Positions 26,591 to 39,583 of a stretch of 64,000 nt of DNA are shown in pieces (the stretch's first letter is position 1; each line of letters begins with the position of its first letter). The notes below the pieces were generated by a model. It had not been told where the DNA came from and made no database searches. It saw only the letters and a program-made list of their open reading frames with translations. This stretch comes from Anseranas semipalmata (lineage: Eukaryota; Chordata; Aves; Anseriformes; Anseranatidae), in the NCBI GenBank assembly GCA_013399115.1, contig VXAA01005245.1, forward strand, positions 74,831 through 138,830, written 5' to 3'. The translations under genes were made by a program, and so were the position numbers.

Positions 26591-29458
26591 TTATATGCAC
26601 GGAAGAGTTTATCTGATTTTTCATTTTAAGATCATACTGGCAATTTACTAAAGACGAGTTATTTTACATTGCTAGGGAATGGTGTCAAAGCACAGTTGTA
26701 TTTTACCAGGAGCTTTTGCAAGATCATTTTCAGGCTGAACCATTTGCTGGCTGTGTTAGAACCCCACTGTACAGGCACTTTGATCGTCGGTCAGAAAAAT
26801 AAACTTATAGGATGCTAGGGTTAGCAGACTGCTGTACTGTGATTTATCAAATAAAAAGCTTAATGCAAATCAGCTGATGAGAGATTTTAGCTTAGCCTTT
26901 CACTTAGTTAAAGTCTTAGCTGTGTCCCCTCTGTCAGGTTTTTCCCTTTCACTGTCAAAGAAATTGGCATGGTACACTGGAAAAAATATAAGGGGATTTA
27001 ATTAGTAGATGTATTGGGATTACTCTGTGCTGGTAATGTATTGTGCTTGTTAGGTTTTCAAATGCTCTTAAGACTGATGTCAAAGCCCAATAGAAAGTGT
27101 ATAGAATCATAGAAATGCCAAACATTCTTTTCTGAAAGGTACAGTGCGTTTCACAAAATATTTCGACTAAGGTTCATAGAATACAGAAACACATTTAACT
27201 TTTAGTGAGTGTTTCTGTGAATACAGCAGAACTCGTACTTACTGAAGCAGAGCCTTGAAGGAAACACGTAAAGCTTAATGGTACCGTGTATAGATAGATG
27301 TATGCCTGCTAAGAATAGAAATAAAAACATTAAGAGCATCAAGTTGCTGAGTGTCCTTCATCCTACTGCATATCTTGTGTTTATTTTAATGGTTGTTTTA
27401 AAAGCTGTATCAGTTGTCTAATAAGTAACAACCTTCTTCTATTGTTGTGTGTGGGTCTGAAGTTTCACAACTGTATTTAAAATGTGCTTTATAAAATTAG
27501 TGGGATGTAGTTGTCAAAGGATGTTTGCCAGAAGTAAACTTTTAGGTAGTTAAAGGAAGTGGAAGGAAAAATGAATAATGAAAATAACGTTGGTGCAAGA
27601 TGTTGAGCTCTTAGGCCTGCCTCACTTACTACTAGATTTCAAACCAGGATTTTGTTTACTTACTTTTAAATAGGTTGATGGCTGCTAATGCTTACCTATT
27701 TCTCTCTCCCATGGAACTGCAGAGAGTATTTTATATAATTCCATGTCTGTTTTCATATTCAAAAACTAGGGCCTATAAATTGGCTTCTAAAAGCAAACAA
27801 GCAAAAATCTGATTCAGATTCTTTTTTTTTCTTTGTTAGTTATATAAATCTATATTTGGTGAGCAGTATTAACAGGCAGGTTTTCTTGTACACTTACACT
27901 CTGCCCCTTTTATTTTCTAAGAAAAAGTTAAAACATACCTTTGCAAAATTAATTTTAATTCTGATATAAGAGGAAACTAATCACATTTTACTCTTAGAAT
28001 AGAGCACGTACAAATATTGAGTAATTTACTTGGGTTTCTTAGAAAAAGTAAACACGAAATTATCATAGCAAATTCAGTAATAGCATATATGTAAGATACT
28101 GGTTTTCCTGTTTTGCAGCCACATACAAACTTCTATCATGGAGTTTCATGTTATTGAATATGCATAAAAATATTTCTGTTTTTTTTTTTTCTGAATATAC
28201 AGGGATGATGACCACCTAATCTGCATTTGTTAATTTTCTGTGGCAAAGTTGTTATTCTCTTGTATATGTTTTATTTGTATGTGTAAAAGAATATATACCA
28301 TACATGATGTCAACTCTGATTTGATGTGTAAATAATTAAAAAATAGAATAATTTTATATTGGCAACATATGCACAGAAAACTGTAGAGACACTAATTATT
28401 TGGTAGCTTGGCTTTCTCTAAGTCAACTGTTTCAAAAATGAGATTTGTATTTTTAATACATCTTTTGAAAATTATATGACAAGAAGTATGTGTATGGTTG
28501 GCTGAGCTTTTTTTTTCACAGAAACTTGCAAAAAGGAATGGATGGGACTGTTAAATGACTGAAAATGATAAATAATCTGACAGTTTACTTTAGACAGTAA
28601 TGGAGCCTAAAAGCTTTTTTAAATGACAGAAATCTCACCAACTTTAGTGACTCATAGGCTTATTTTTGTTGTACAGGTTGGTCATATAGCTGGCAGTTTT
28701 CCTTTTTTTGTGACTCTTGTAAATTATTGTACGCTGTTATCTGAGTGAAAAGCCATTAGAGCTGTGTGAGGAAATATGACAACATCGCTTCAAAAGATTA
28801 AAGCAGTTCCCGAACTGTATGTGTACACAATTTCTCCAGGCTTCTTTTCTTTTTAACCTTTTTTATTTGTTGTTTGTTTCAGCAGAAATCATAAGACCTA
28901 AACCTCAAAGAAAATGGGCTGCTATTGTGACACATTTTAAAACTGTGTCTTACCTAACGTTGACTGGGCTTTTGCAGAGTTCTATTTCTTCGTGGAGCAG
29001 AGATTTCCATTTACTGCACCCTGTTTATACATACTAAGACACAGTGTGCTTGGTCTGCAGTATGACTTAACACTTATGTACTATATTGCATGCTCTAAAA
29101 GAACACCGACAGCAGCATATCCTTTAGTCACTTAGTGTCAAGTCCAGTGAAATTCCTGTGTAGCATTGACTGTTTTCCTTTCACATGTTTTGACAGCAGT
29201 CATCCCTGTTAAGTGCTTTCCGTATCAGACTCCAGTAGCTTGGATGTAACCTGATCTGTGTTTGGTTTCAGTGTGTTGTCTGCTGACCTAGAGAACACTT
29301 GCATTAGCTACATTGATCAATCCACATCACATCTCATCATTTAGGAGACAATTAATACTGCAGCGTAAAGACTCCCCAGAGCATTTTCTTAGACCTGGAT
29401 TGCTTTACACAGAAACCACAGGAGTTGTTTGCAAAAGGAGGAGGAAGCCAAGTAGGGG

Positions 29459-29472
29459 AAAAAAAAAAAAAN
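29459..29472. repeat. Poly-A run ending in an undetermined base
   Basis: Thirteen A followed by a single N at 29472, a probable homopolymer sequencing ambiguity. The open frame spanning it (29313-29546) has no family features. Confidence 0.9.
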
Positions 29473-32400
29473 GAAAAGCCATTGTAACTGGTCACATAAA
29501 TATTCTAAAAATCTTGCTATTGACAAATAGACAAATATGTATTTGATAGTGACACAAGTGTAGCATGCTGTTCACAGTATAATCAATTTAACTAGATTTA
29601 ATCTCAAGGATTATTAACCTCACAGCTTTTGAAATACTGATTGGCATGGTTTAATCCTAATTATAATTATTTTTAAATAACATTTTAATAGAGAAAGTAC
29701 CATTTGTTTATCATTATGTCAGTTTGGCTCTAGAGCTACTTCCAGGAAGTTGGATTTCAGTGTTGCCTTATATTGTTTGTTTCAAAAAAGGCTGTGCAAG
29801 GTTTTGAATGTATATGAACACATTTGGTTACTGAGCAGGCAGGGCTCTTAGTGTGCCCGTTAGGGAATCTTTAGGGAATGCACTATTTTATCTCTAGAGA
29901 CCATCCACATAAGCAGATGAGAAGCATTTACTAATGAAAACAATTTGTTCTTGTAGGTGACTAAGGCTACTATACCATTCTCCTTTACTGACTACGTTGC
30001 TGCGTTGTAAGGAGCATATCTTAGGATGGGTTGATAACGGTAGATATTACTAAAGACATAAGATGCATAGGAAGGGAATTTTAAGGAGGAGATTACTTAC
30101 CTCTCTGATACGTTTCTCCCATCTATGTATGTGAATCTGTGCGGATTGTACAATGATAATAAGGCCTGATGACATGTAGTGAACTTCAGAAATCCTTGCA
30201 AGCCTATTAATATTTGCCACGTCATTGCATTGTAATTTTTATTTGTTTAGGTAGAGTAAATGAATTTTTCATCTGAAAAAATTCACGTGGGACCGTGTCA
30301 GTTATTTATACTAGGAATATGACAGTGATAAAACTTATATTTTTGTGGTAACTCCATGGCTTAAGTTTATCATTCTGCTTTTCGCCCTCTTACCTTGAAG
30401 CAAAATGTGCACTGGCATTGAATAGAGATATGTATTTGGCATATCTGTGCATACTATTATTATTACATTTTCAGAAATACACTAATAAGATATTTCATGT
30501 TACAGTTTTCTTCTGTTAGTAGAACTGTTCTACTGTTCTTTTATTTCAAGGTAGAAACATGATGAAAAACATTAATTTGAGTATGTTGGAAATGTACAGA
30601 ATGTGTTCATCTAAGCATGCAGCACATTTAATTTCAGAGCAATTTTACCTGTACATCTAGGTTGTCTTGTTTTGGTATTTCTGCAGAGCAAAAGTGGAAA
30701 CTACAATGCCTCCTCCTAAGTTTCATTTTACCATGAGCTCCTGTTAGATCACATTTTTCAAGTTAAAACTGATTTTGTCAAACCTACTTAAGTGATTTGA
30801 CATATGGAATCCAGAATGTGGATAGTTTCAATGCAGTGTCATACTTGTATCCTTAATAAAATAAAAAAATTCAAAGCCTTTTTGCTGTACAGTGAAGCTG
30901 TACAAAATCATCTAAAACAGTCACAAAAAGTAAATGAAGTCTTTTTGTGTATTTCTACAGAGGGAAAATTGGAGTTTTCTTTGGACATCCTGTAGATCTT
31001 TGTAACGATGATATCAAAGAAATAAGGACTGGTGGTTTTTGTAACAAACAGCCCAATTTCAGTTTGGAAAAGGATTGTGTAGCAGTGTAGACTTTGTCTA
31101 AGCCTTTGTTCTAGATAATTGTAACCTAAGATACGATAACTATTTAACACTTGTTGGTAATGTGCATAGGATTGCAAATTCTGTGAGGTACTATGCAAAA
31201 GACATGATAAACATTGCATCTCAGACTGTCTTTCTCCAGGCTACAGGGTTAAGAGAGTGATTGTAAGAGTCAATGAAATTAAAGGTGAAAGTAAGTAATA
31301 GTGATACAAGGGAAAGGGAGCGATGGCCAATGCAAGACAAAGGAATGTGCTTCAGACTAGAGAGGAGAACTGGGCAAAATGATATAGAGCAGAATATAAT
31401 GGCTAGAACAGAAAACCAGGTAACACTCAAATCACTGAAAATATAAGAAACAGAGGATTACATTTGGCAGTGTTTGGGAATGAGGAATATTTTTAAGGAC
31501 TATTTTTCTTAAGCATCTCTACTATCTTTATAAAAGAGTATAGAGGGGCAAGGGTGCGAACATGCAGTGTCCCCCTCCCCTTCATTGCCACCAAAGTCCT
31601 GGTATTCTTACACGTAGAATAAATATTTATTTCACCTATCAGATATATTTGACAAGTGTATAGTATCTTTCACTAACCTTAGAAAATGGATACTTAGAAG
31701 GTAAGGATGCTGAGAAGGTTTCGTAGAGTCAATGAGTGGCATTCAGCGTAACTACAGAAGTTCTTGAAATGTAACTTGTGGAGCGTTAACTAGTTATTTG
31801 GTAGAGGCTTTCATTTTTTTCATTCCTTTTTCTAGGCTAAATCACATAAAATACAGCTTCAACTCCATGTATTCAGTAAATAGTTACTGCAAGGATGTTG
31901 TATGATGTGAATGTTACAAAAGACAAGGTGGATACTCAAATATATGAATTCAGTTGGCCTTGAAAGGTCTTGCCATAATGATCCGCAGCTGATTTAAGAA
32001 ATGATCTAATAATGTCTACCCTAAATCACTGTATTTTCAGTTCAGGTGTTCATTAGAAAAGTGTATTTGAAGTTCATCTATAGTATAGGCTATTATGTTC
32101 ATCCTTGTGTTCATTGCAAGTTCTACTGTATTTTAGAATAATCTAGAACTAGGCCAAAATCATTTATAAGACATGTATTCTGTAAATACTTTGCATATTT
32201 GCTCGTATTTCCAACGGGGCCTAGTATTTTCTGTTCTTTTAATTTTTTTCAAACTTGTTACAGATGGTCTTTTATCTGGGCTGGATTGGAAAGTTACGTG
32301 TTTATGGGATCTACATAAATAGGAGTTACAGTTTCAGATCATTCAGATCAGCAGTGTGTTATCTTTTGGAAATCTTTCCTTTTGTTATTATGTTTATTGA

Positions 32401-32517
32401 GGTACTGCTAGTTGTTTTTGTAAAGCTGCTTTTGAGTGGCATTTTTATGACATAGTTCAAGTGGTTTGTGAGATCCGACGAATCCATTTTATTCAGGTCA
32501 ACTTTTGTTTTTTGCAG

Positions 32518-32684
32518 GTACTACAGAGCGGGTGTGTCTGATCCAGGGAACAGTTGAAGCACTAAATGCAGTTCATGGCTTCATTGCAGAGAAGATTCGA
32601 GAAATGCCTCAAAATGTGGCCAAGACAGAGCCTGTCAGCATCCTACAGCCTCAGACCACTGTTAATCCAGACCGCATCAAACAA
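32518..32684 (+). CDS. NOVA1: NOVA1 exon: end of KH domain 1 and linker
   Basis: This 167-base internal coding exon encodes about 55 residues of the NOVA1 splicing regulator, a neuronal nuclear protein that binds YCAY clusters in pre-mRNA. The frame begins after one base of a split Gly codon supplied by the upstream exon and ends exactly after the Gln codon CAA. The first half ([20 protein letters not shown], then the FIAEKIRE helix) is the last strand and C-terminal helix of KH1. The rest ([17 protein letters not shown] and the final PDRIKQ) is the linker toward KH2. Residues such as [18 protein letters not shown] and PVSILQPQ fit NOVA1 rather than NOVA2. The acceptor is a T-rich tract ending TTTTTTGCAG; the donor is CAA|GTGAGT, strong except for A at the last exon base. 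The GxxG loop of KH1 lies in an exon outside the window. The frame continues 22 codons into the intron, but use of the donor is far more likely. Confidence 0.97.
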
Positions 32685-33860
32685 GTGAGTTTTTGGTTGG
32701 GAATAGAGTCACGTCAGCTCCTTAAAATTAGCTTCCTTTTAAGAAGTCTTTAAACTTTAGGGCTGCAAGGGGTCAACATAACATGTTCTTTCAGAAAATG
32801 TTATTTTACCCTTTAGTAATTTACTGGTCCTCGTTTTCCTTATACTTACATGTTCCATGTTTCTCAGCAGTTCTTTTAGAGTCTTAACAAGTTTCAGTGC
32901 CATGCTCTAATGTGTTTCTTTCATAAACTCTTTTTCTTTACTGTATAAGGCAATAATGCACACCTAGGTTTAAGTTAAAAAGGATCGCTGAAGTTTAAAC
33001 TTAAAAGTATGGACCTCTTTGTAAATCTTTAGAGTTACTAAAAATTGTGGAATTAACTGAATGTTTTCTACTTTTATGTATCTAAAATAAAACAAAAAAT
33101 GTTAATTGTGTTTTAGACCCTTTAATAGATAGTTTAAAATCTTACATGTAAGAATTTGAAAATATAATTTACTTGGGATGTTTTCTTCTACTCATTTGCT
33201 GTTATTTTTGGCATCTTTTTGCCTGTTTTACACTGACTTCTTTCAATATCTATAGGACATGCAAAATATATTTTCAAGGTATCACTGGTCTAGTGTTTTC
33301 CATTACAATTTCCAGAGCAATTTTAATTTTAAAAAATAGCTTCCTGTAAGGAAAATGTGAAGTATGTCATATAGAATTTTAAATAAATGATTTTTAATTT
33401 TATTGAATAAGAAAAAGATTGAGAAAGAAATGAGTGAACATTAGTAAAATTTTGTCCTGTCTATTGATCCTATATGGGACAGATTTTAGTTTCTCACCTG
33501 TCCTATATAGGATAAGTTTGTTTGGTCCTTCTACAGTAGCAAGATTCAGTGTCCTATAAAGTAATTTGGTAACTGTATGCAATTAGCTTACTTTGTATGT
33601 AGTGCCATACACAGAATGCTTATATGAAGATGTGGTTAAACAGGATGAGTTTGAAATGAACACACTGCTTTAGATGGATGAAACTGTGCTTAAGCCACTG
33701 CATAAGATTTCTAATAATTATTGCTATATTATTTTTTCTGTGTATGCTATAATTTTGCATAAAAAAAACTCTAGGTAACTTACAAGAAAATACTAAAAAG
33801 AAAAGCCCTAATTTTGTAGCACTAGTTTCTCAATTATTAGACATGAAAATGATTGTGCCT

Positions 33861-33895
33861 GAGAGAGAGAGAGAGAGGAGAGAGAAAGAGAAAAA
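33861..33895. repeat. (GA)n purine microsatellite
   Basis: GA dinucleotides with minor interruptions, drifting into an A/G-rich tail. Confidence 0.95.
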
Positions 33896-34200
33896 GCTGA
33901 AGACCAGAGCTGTGTTTTAAACGTCTTTTCTGCTCATAAAATGTTAGATTTTATGCCGATACTTCTTAACCCAATGGGAAATAAATGTTCTTTATTACAA
34001 TGGAAAGTGTTTTTCCCCTTTGCAATGAAATGAAACTAGTTTCAAGTCACTAAGATCCCGAGAAAACTAGATTACAGAGATGCTTAGTGATATGCCCTAA
34101 TACTTCCTGTCTTGTTTGTCAAGTTGTTATAGCTTTTCCACACAGGAACTGAGGAGGAAATACTTCTACTGAAAACTTACTTGTAAAGTTGTTGATGGTG

Positions 34201-34271
34201 TGGTGGGTTTTTTGTTTGTTTTTGTTTTTTTCTTGTTTTTATTGGTGGTGGTATTATTATTATTATTATTT
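34201..34271. repeat. T/G-rich low-complexity tract with (ATT)n
   Basis: A T-rich region with GTTT units is followed by a run of ATT triplets at about 34251-34271. It is a simple repeat with no associated element. Confidence 0.85.
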
Positions 34272-36127
34272 TAAATTGAATTTCATGCTTGGAATGTTAA
34301 ATTAAATTCTTGAGTGATGGATTAGTGATCAGAGCTGATACTAGTGAAGTTAAGACACAGGCTAAATACGAGGTGTTCCTTATAAAACTTTGATTTGACT
34401 GGCTCCACATTTTATAATTTAAATATATTACCTGCACCCATACAGGTGCATAATAATATGACTGCAGATATTTGGAGATATGCGTGTGCATATGTTGAGC
34501 AGTTTTAACTACAATGAATTGTTTAATTTCTATTATAATGAAATGACATCGATTAATGATAATTTCCTAATATTTAAATATTGACTCCATAAGTCTAAAA
34601 TCCTAATTTAAATTATTTTTACCAAGATGTGAAATTGCTAGCTTAGCTCTTAGATAGAGTTTACGGTGAAGTAATCTATCCTCCAGTGTCAGAATGTTCT
34701 GTGTCTTAATGAAAGATAAGTTACCTCTACTTAAGAAATTAAAAGGAAAATATTTTATAACAGGTAATCGTGATCTGGAATTTTGGTGTTGCTATCTTTT
34801 TCATAGCGGACAGGTCACAACTTTATACATTACCCTGATCATTCTAATAATACAAGCCATTATGGACTTGTGAAAAACAAGCCTTATGAATTACAATTTC
34901 TTCCTTTACGCAAACTTTTATATAGTTTTTACTGTCTTAGAATATTACCCAAAAACTTTGTCACTCCAAGTATTTTGTTGCAGAGATTTTGTATTTGAGA
35001 TTGAGAGTAGATTTAAAATAATAAATTTTGACTTCATTAGGAATCTTGGATAGATTTCTGTTGATTTTCTAGGTGTCTCTACCAAAAAAATAAAGGCAGT
35101 TGTCTCCGCATGAATGAAGGTGCCCATAATTGAGACATTACAATGCCACCCATGTCTATATGAGGATACAGCTCGCATTTTTCTTTGTTGTGGGCTTCTG
35201 TACTGATACTCCCCTCAGGAAGCAAGCTAAGAAAGGACATATCTGACTGTAGTTTCAATTAAGAAAGTCAGTAGGTAAACTGTTTGCTGACTTGCTCGAT
35301 TTTCAGAACTTTCTGACTTCAGGAAGGCACTGGTGCATACTGAGGCTGAGTCTGGCCTGGCTTTTATTTTTACCTATGAAACCATGTTCCAAACATTCCA
35401 GTCTCTCTGACTTCTGCTTTTTCAGCTTTGGAAGATTGACAGACAAGTCTGTCCAATTCATTTTGAGCCTTCTCCACAGCATTTTCCCTGATCTCTTGAT
35501 CCTGTAGACTTATCAGTAGATACAAGGTAGGTCTGTCCTCCAGGCAGGTCTGATGAATATTTAACTGACTACTGTTTGCATCTTTTACCTCTACATAATA
35601 TAGGCAACCTCTTCATAGCTGTCAGCTATCTGCTGTTTCCAGGTATCATTCGACAATAACCAACTGTGCTCTTTTACCTCCTAGAAACTGCTATGAGGAT
35701 CTAACTTCCTTTTCCTCTCTTTGTTAGTTGAAGTGTCACACCAACTTTATCAGACTGTATTACAACCCTGGGAAAGACTGTATTATAACCTAGGGAATAG
35801 AATACAGTTTTCTTAAAGTGATCAGGAGGCTGAGATGTTTTGGCTTCATAATTAGCACACAGCTTTAAATTTCACCTCTAAACTAATAGCAGCTACTGTG
35901 AACAGTAGAAAGAAAACTGTATAATGTGGTCTTATCACATAACTTTCTTCAGAAACTATTGCAGCTTCTTCATATGCTGGCTGAATTTTCCTTCCAGCTT
36001 TCCAGTTGCTATATAGGTAGAAGGTGTTTTAGCAGCCTGCCCAGGAAGCACATAGATCTGCAGGTGGCCATTTCAGATCTGAGCTATATATAAAAGGATG
36101 GATCTTACAGCAAACTGCTTTAAGAAG

Positions 36128-36192
36128 GAGTTTCCACTGGTTGGCCTTCTGAGATCCTTTTTAACCTGAATCATTCTTCGATTCTATGAAAT
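36128..36192 (+). mobile_element. Short CR1 3'-end fragment, sense orientation
   Basis: The segment GGCCTTCTGAGATCC followed by AACCTGAATCATTC and a GATTCTATGAAAT tail matches the order of the CR1 3' end (cleavage-site text, 'caacctgaa', then the short tail repeat). Only the last 60 or so bases are recognisable and the upstream limit is unclear. It sits just 290 bases before the antisense CR1 copy at 36480, but its divergence suggests an independent, older insertion. Confidence 0.6.
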
Positions 36193-36479
36193 CTTTAGCT
36201 ATCGCAGCATGAACAAAGGTTTTAGAATTTCTTCCTTGAAAATCTGGAGTAAAGCTTTCACATTTAGAACTTCCAATTAATATTTTCATTTCAGCTTTTT
36301 CAGTAGAGAAGTAACCTCTTGTGGGTCTTTAACTTATGTTCTATTCATTAATCACAGTCCCAGAGATTGTATTAAAAATGTGCAAAACTGAATGTCTGAA
36401 CTCAGATTTGTAAATTCACTTTCTTCTAGTGAAAAGGACTACTTTTACTTCAGAAATGCTGATCAAAAACAAAAAATAT

Positions 36480-37776
36480 TATAGAATCATAGAATCGTAG
36501 AATGGTTTGGGTTGGAAGGGACCTTAAAGATCATCTAGTTCCAACCCCCCTGCCATGGGCAGGGGCACCTTCCACTAGACCAGGTTGCTCAAAGCCCCAT
36601 CTAAGCTGGCCTTGAACACTTCCAGGGATGAGGCATCCACAGCTTTTCTGGGCAACCTTTTCTAGTGCCCCACCACCCTCTGAGTAAAGAATTTCTTCCT
36701 TATATCTAATCTAAATCTACCCTCTTTTAGTTTAAAGCCATTACTCCTCCTCCTATCATTACACTCCCTGACAAAGAGTCCCTCCCCAGCTTTCTTGTAG
36801 GCCTCTTTAGGTACTGGAAGGCCACTATAAGGTCTCCCTGGAACCTTCTCTACTCCGGACTGAACAACGCCAACTCTCTCAGCCTCTCGTCATAGGAGAG
36901 GTGCTCCAGCCCTCTGATCATCCTTGTAGTCCTCCTCTGGACTTGCTCCAACAGATCCATGTCCTTCTTATGTTGAGGGCCCCAGAGCTGAACACAGTAC
37001 TCCAGGTGGGGTCTCATGAGAGCGGAGTAGGGGGGAGAGAATCACTTCTTTCAACCTGCTGGCCGTGCTTCTTTTGGTGCAGTCCAGGACATGGCTGGCT
37101 TTCTGGGCTGTAGGCGCACATTGCTAGCTCATGTTGAGCTTCTCATCAACCAACACCCCCAAGTCCTTCTCCTCAGGGCTGCTCTCAATCCATTCTCCAC
37201 CCAGCCCGCATTTGTGCTAGGGGATTGCCCTGGCCTGCATGCAGGACCTTGCATTTGGCCTTGTGGAACTTCATGAGATTCGCATAGGCCCACCTCTCAA
37301 GGCTGTCCAGGTCCCCCTGGATGGCAATCCCTTCTGTCCAGCGTGTCAACTGCACCACACAGCTTGGTGTCATCAGCAAACTTGCTGAGGGTGCACTCAA
37401 TCCCACAGTCCATGTTGCCACCAAAGATGTTAAACAGCGCCGGCCCCAATACCGACACATGAAGAACGCCACTTGTTACTGATCTCCACTTGGACATTGA
37501 GCCATTGGCCACAACTCTTTGAGTATGACCATCCAGCCAGTTCCTTACCCACTGAGTGGTCCATCAGTCAAATCCATGTCTCTCCAATTTAGAGACAAAG
37601 CTGTCATGCAGGACAGTGTCAAATGCTTTGCACAAGTCCAGATGGTGCCAGTTGCTCTTCTCCTATCCACCAGTGCTGTAACCGTGTTGTAGAAGGCCAC
37701 CAGATTTGTCAGGCATGATTTTCCCTTAGTAAAGCCAAGTTGGCTGTCACCAATCACCTTCATATATTGGAACACT
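36480..37776 (-). mobile_element. CR1 LINE, 1.3-kb 5'-truncated copy, antisense to NOVA1
   Basis: On the plus strand it starts with the tail repeat TAGAATCATAGAATCGTAGA and ends near 37776. Reverse translations give successive parts of the CR1 reverse transcriptase in broken frames. These are a 'SQLGFTKGKSCLTNLV' region (37545-37775), the 'GPALFNIF' and '[10 protein letters not shown]' region with the catalytic Asp pair (37297-37512), and the 'ERWAYANLMKFHKAKCKVLH' region (37185-37472). Frame changes between these show that the copy is inactive. The 5' part with the endonuclease domain is absent, as expected from incomplete reverse transcription. It belongs to the same general subfamily as the 50.3-kb copy, judged by near-identical 3' ends. 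Confidence 0.95.
37185..37775 (-). pseudogene. Broken CR1 reverse-transcriptase fragment
   Basis: This is the coding relic within the CR1 copy. The RNA-directed DNA polymerase signature FADD is kept (reverse strand, about 37380), and it is preceded by the conserved 'LGPALFNIF' block. The reading frame shifts at least twice across the segment, and the N-terminal half of the polymerase and the endonuclease are missing. In an intact element the protein would nick genomic DNA and copy CR1 RNA into it; this copy cannot do so. Confidence 0.9.
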
Positions 37777-38211
37777 CATCAGATGTAAATAAAAGTTTTG
37801 ACTTCTAAGTGTTTAAACAGAATCTGACTTTAAGATCAGAAAATCTTGGCTTAAATAGAGGATTTTTCTTTAAAATACGGAATATGAGTTTTCAGACTAG
37901 AGATTTGGTAGGCTTAAAAGAGGATTCTTAAAATGCCTCTCCCTCCTGGTGAATTTTTCTTCTTTTTAGCATCCACTTAAGGCAAAGGTCTATAACCTAG
38001 AGCAACCTTACTAACCTGCAGAATAAGAGAAAATATCTCCACATTTTTTCATTTGAGGAAAATAATAAATATAAGCTGTTTTGTAGATCACTGTGTCTCT
38101 TCATCTAGTCAATAATTTCTCATAAACTTTTCTCAGGTTTGAATACTAGTGAAGAATGGCACCAGTTACCATTCTGCAATGAATAATATTGTTTTTACAA
38201 GTCATCAGGAT

Positions 38212-38240
38212 AAAAAAAAAAGAGAGAGAGAGAGAGAGGG
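38212..38240. repeat. Poly-A plus (GA)n microsatellite
   Basis: About ten A followed by nine GA units and GGG. It is a simple repeat. Confidence 0.9.
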
Positions 38241-39358
38241 AAATAAAATTTGCTATTCTGTACTAGAGAGACTGTTCTTTACATTAGGTCCCACAGCAAA
38301 AATTTAGCATTCCATAAAAATAAAATATGTACTCTATCCCTCATGTGCCCTTGACTTAATTCTGGTGCCAGATCACTATTTTCATATTGTTTCATTTCAC
38401 CAATGCTGAATATAATCTCCATATGTATATAAAACTGTGCTTTATAAACTCAATTAACACTGTAGCTGATGATTAACTCTTCATTGTATGTGCTTCAAAA
38501 GTGGAATGAGAATAGAAGTTTGCACTGGGGGAATGAACAGTAGCATTCAGCATTGCAGAAGTTTTCAGAAGTGTTCTAATTCTTAAGAAAATTCTGAAGT
38601 TATCTTGGGCCTTCTAAGGCAGTGAAGTTTTGGTGGTATTTTTCCAAATCCCGAAGTAGTCCAGAATCAAAAGATGACATTTTCTTTCCTTCTAGGCTTC
38701 AGGGTTTTGTGATCCATATCTTTTTATGTATTTTGTTGCCTATGTCTGTTACTTGAGTTTTCTGGTATTTCTACATAACACCACCACATCTTCCAGTAGT
38801 TCTGTGTTACTGTGACAAGTTTTGAGGAAAGAAGGTCCTGATTCTTCTTTGTCCATTTTATTGTAATCTTCATCCTAAATCACTCACTCCATCCAGAGTT
38901 GCTCTGATGATCCAAATGGCACCTGCTGGTTTGCTTTATGCTCCTTACCCTTTATTGTACCCAGGCAAAACATAAGATAATCCTTCTTTTGCATCATACT
39001 TACTACAGCTTGTTTCCTGTTTCAAGGACAAGTCCCCAAGAGTTTATAAACACACATAAATAATGTCTATAAACAAGCATTCACTCTGTATATGCTAGCT
39101 TTCTTTTTGTCTTGCCCTATGCCCCAGGTATTCTTTTACACAAAAGCAAAACCAAATGCAAAGAGCATGAAATATCTATCAGAATGTATTTTATTTGTTC
39201 TTTATGATGACTGTGTTTATACAGTCATCACTGAGATGAGAATAATTTGCCAGAGTTGTAGGTTAAAAGAGTTCATAGCAGTTGAAAAACAAGATTCGAT
39301 ATGTTTAGCAAAGCAAATGGTCTGTTTAGAAAGGCTCATCTCTGGTGCTACTGAGAGG

Positions 39359-39583
39359 CTGAAAGTCAGTCTTCTATGTTGTTCAGCATAACTGGAACTT
39401 GAAGAGCTTTCTGTTTCTCATTTTAGCTGCAGAAGGTATTCAACTATTTAATAGTATTCGGAAAAGATACCACCGTTTCTTAAAGTGTATTAAAATATTG
39501 GGTTAAGCAAATTAGCATTATCATCAAATTAAATTGTGATTTAAAAGCATGAATATTAATATGCAAGACTGAAAGTCAGTCTT
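39359..39583. repeat. Separated 15-bp direct repeat with internal hairpin
   Basis: CTGAAAGTCAGTCTT occurs at 39359-39373 and again at 39569-39583. The unit contains the inverted repeat GACT/AGTC. The spacing is about 210 bases and no element boundary is visible. Confidence 0.6.

Larger units (their letters stand above)
1..32517 (+). other. NOVA1: NOVA1 intron upstream of the KH1-end exon (partial)
   Basis: AT-rich noncoding sequence that ends at the splice acceptor TTTTTTGCAG just before 32518. In this long stretch I see no exon with protein-like sequence. In particular I did not recognise the NOVA1 exon that carries the KH1 GxxG loop, so it should lie upstream of the window. The open frames seen here are short, lack family motifs, and mostly overlap poly-T or poly-A runs. 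Contents listed separately are a CpG-rich patch, an old CR1, an older retroposon tail, simple repeats, a 153-base gap and candidate noncoding elements. Intron identity is inferred from the exon at its 3' end. Confidence 0.85.

Noticed and set aside
27108..27125. AGAATCATAGAAATGCC, similar to a CR1 tail
   Set aside because: The following bases do not continue as CR1 on either strand; too short to call.
1..32517. Search for the NOVA1 exon carrying the KH1 GxxG loop
   Set aside because: No stretch translating to the expected GKGG-containing KH1 segment was recognised on reading; it is presumed to lie upstream of the window.
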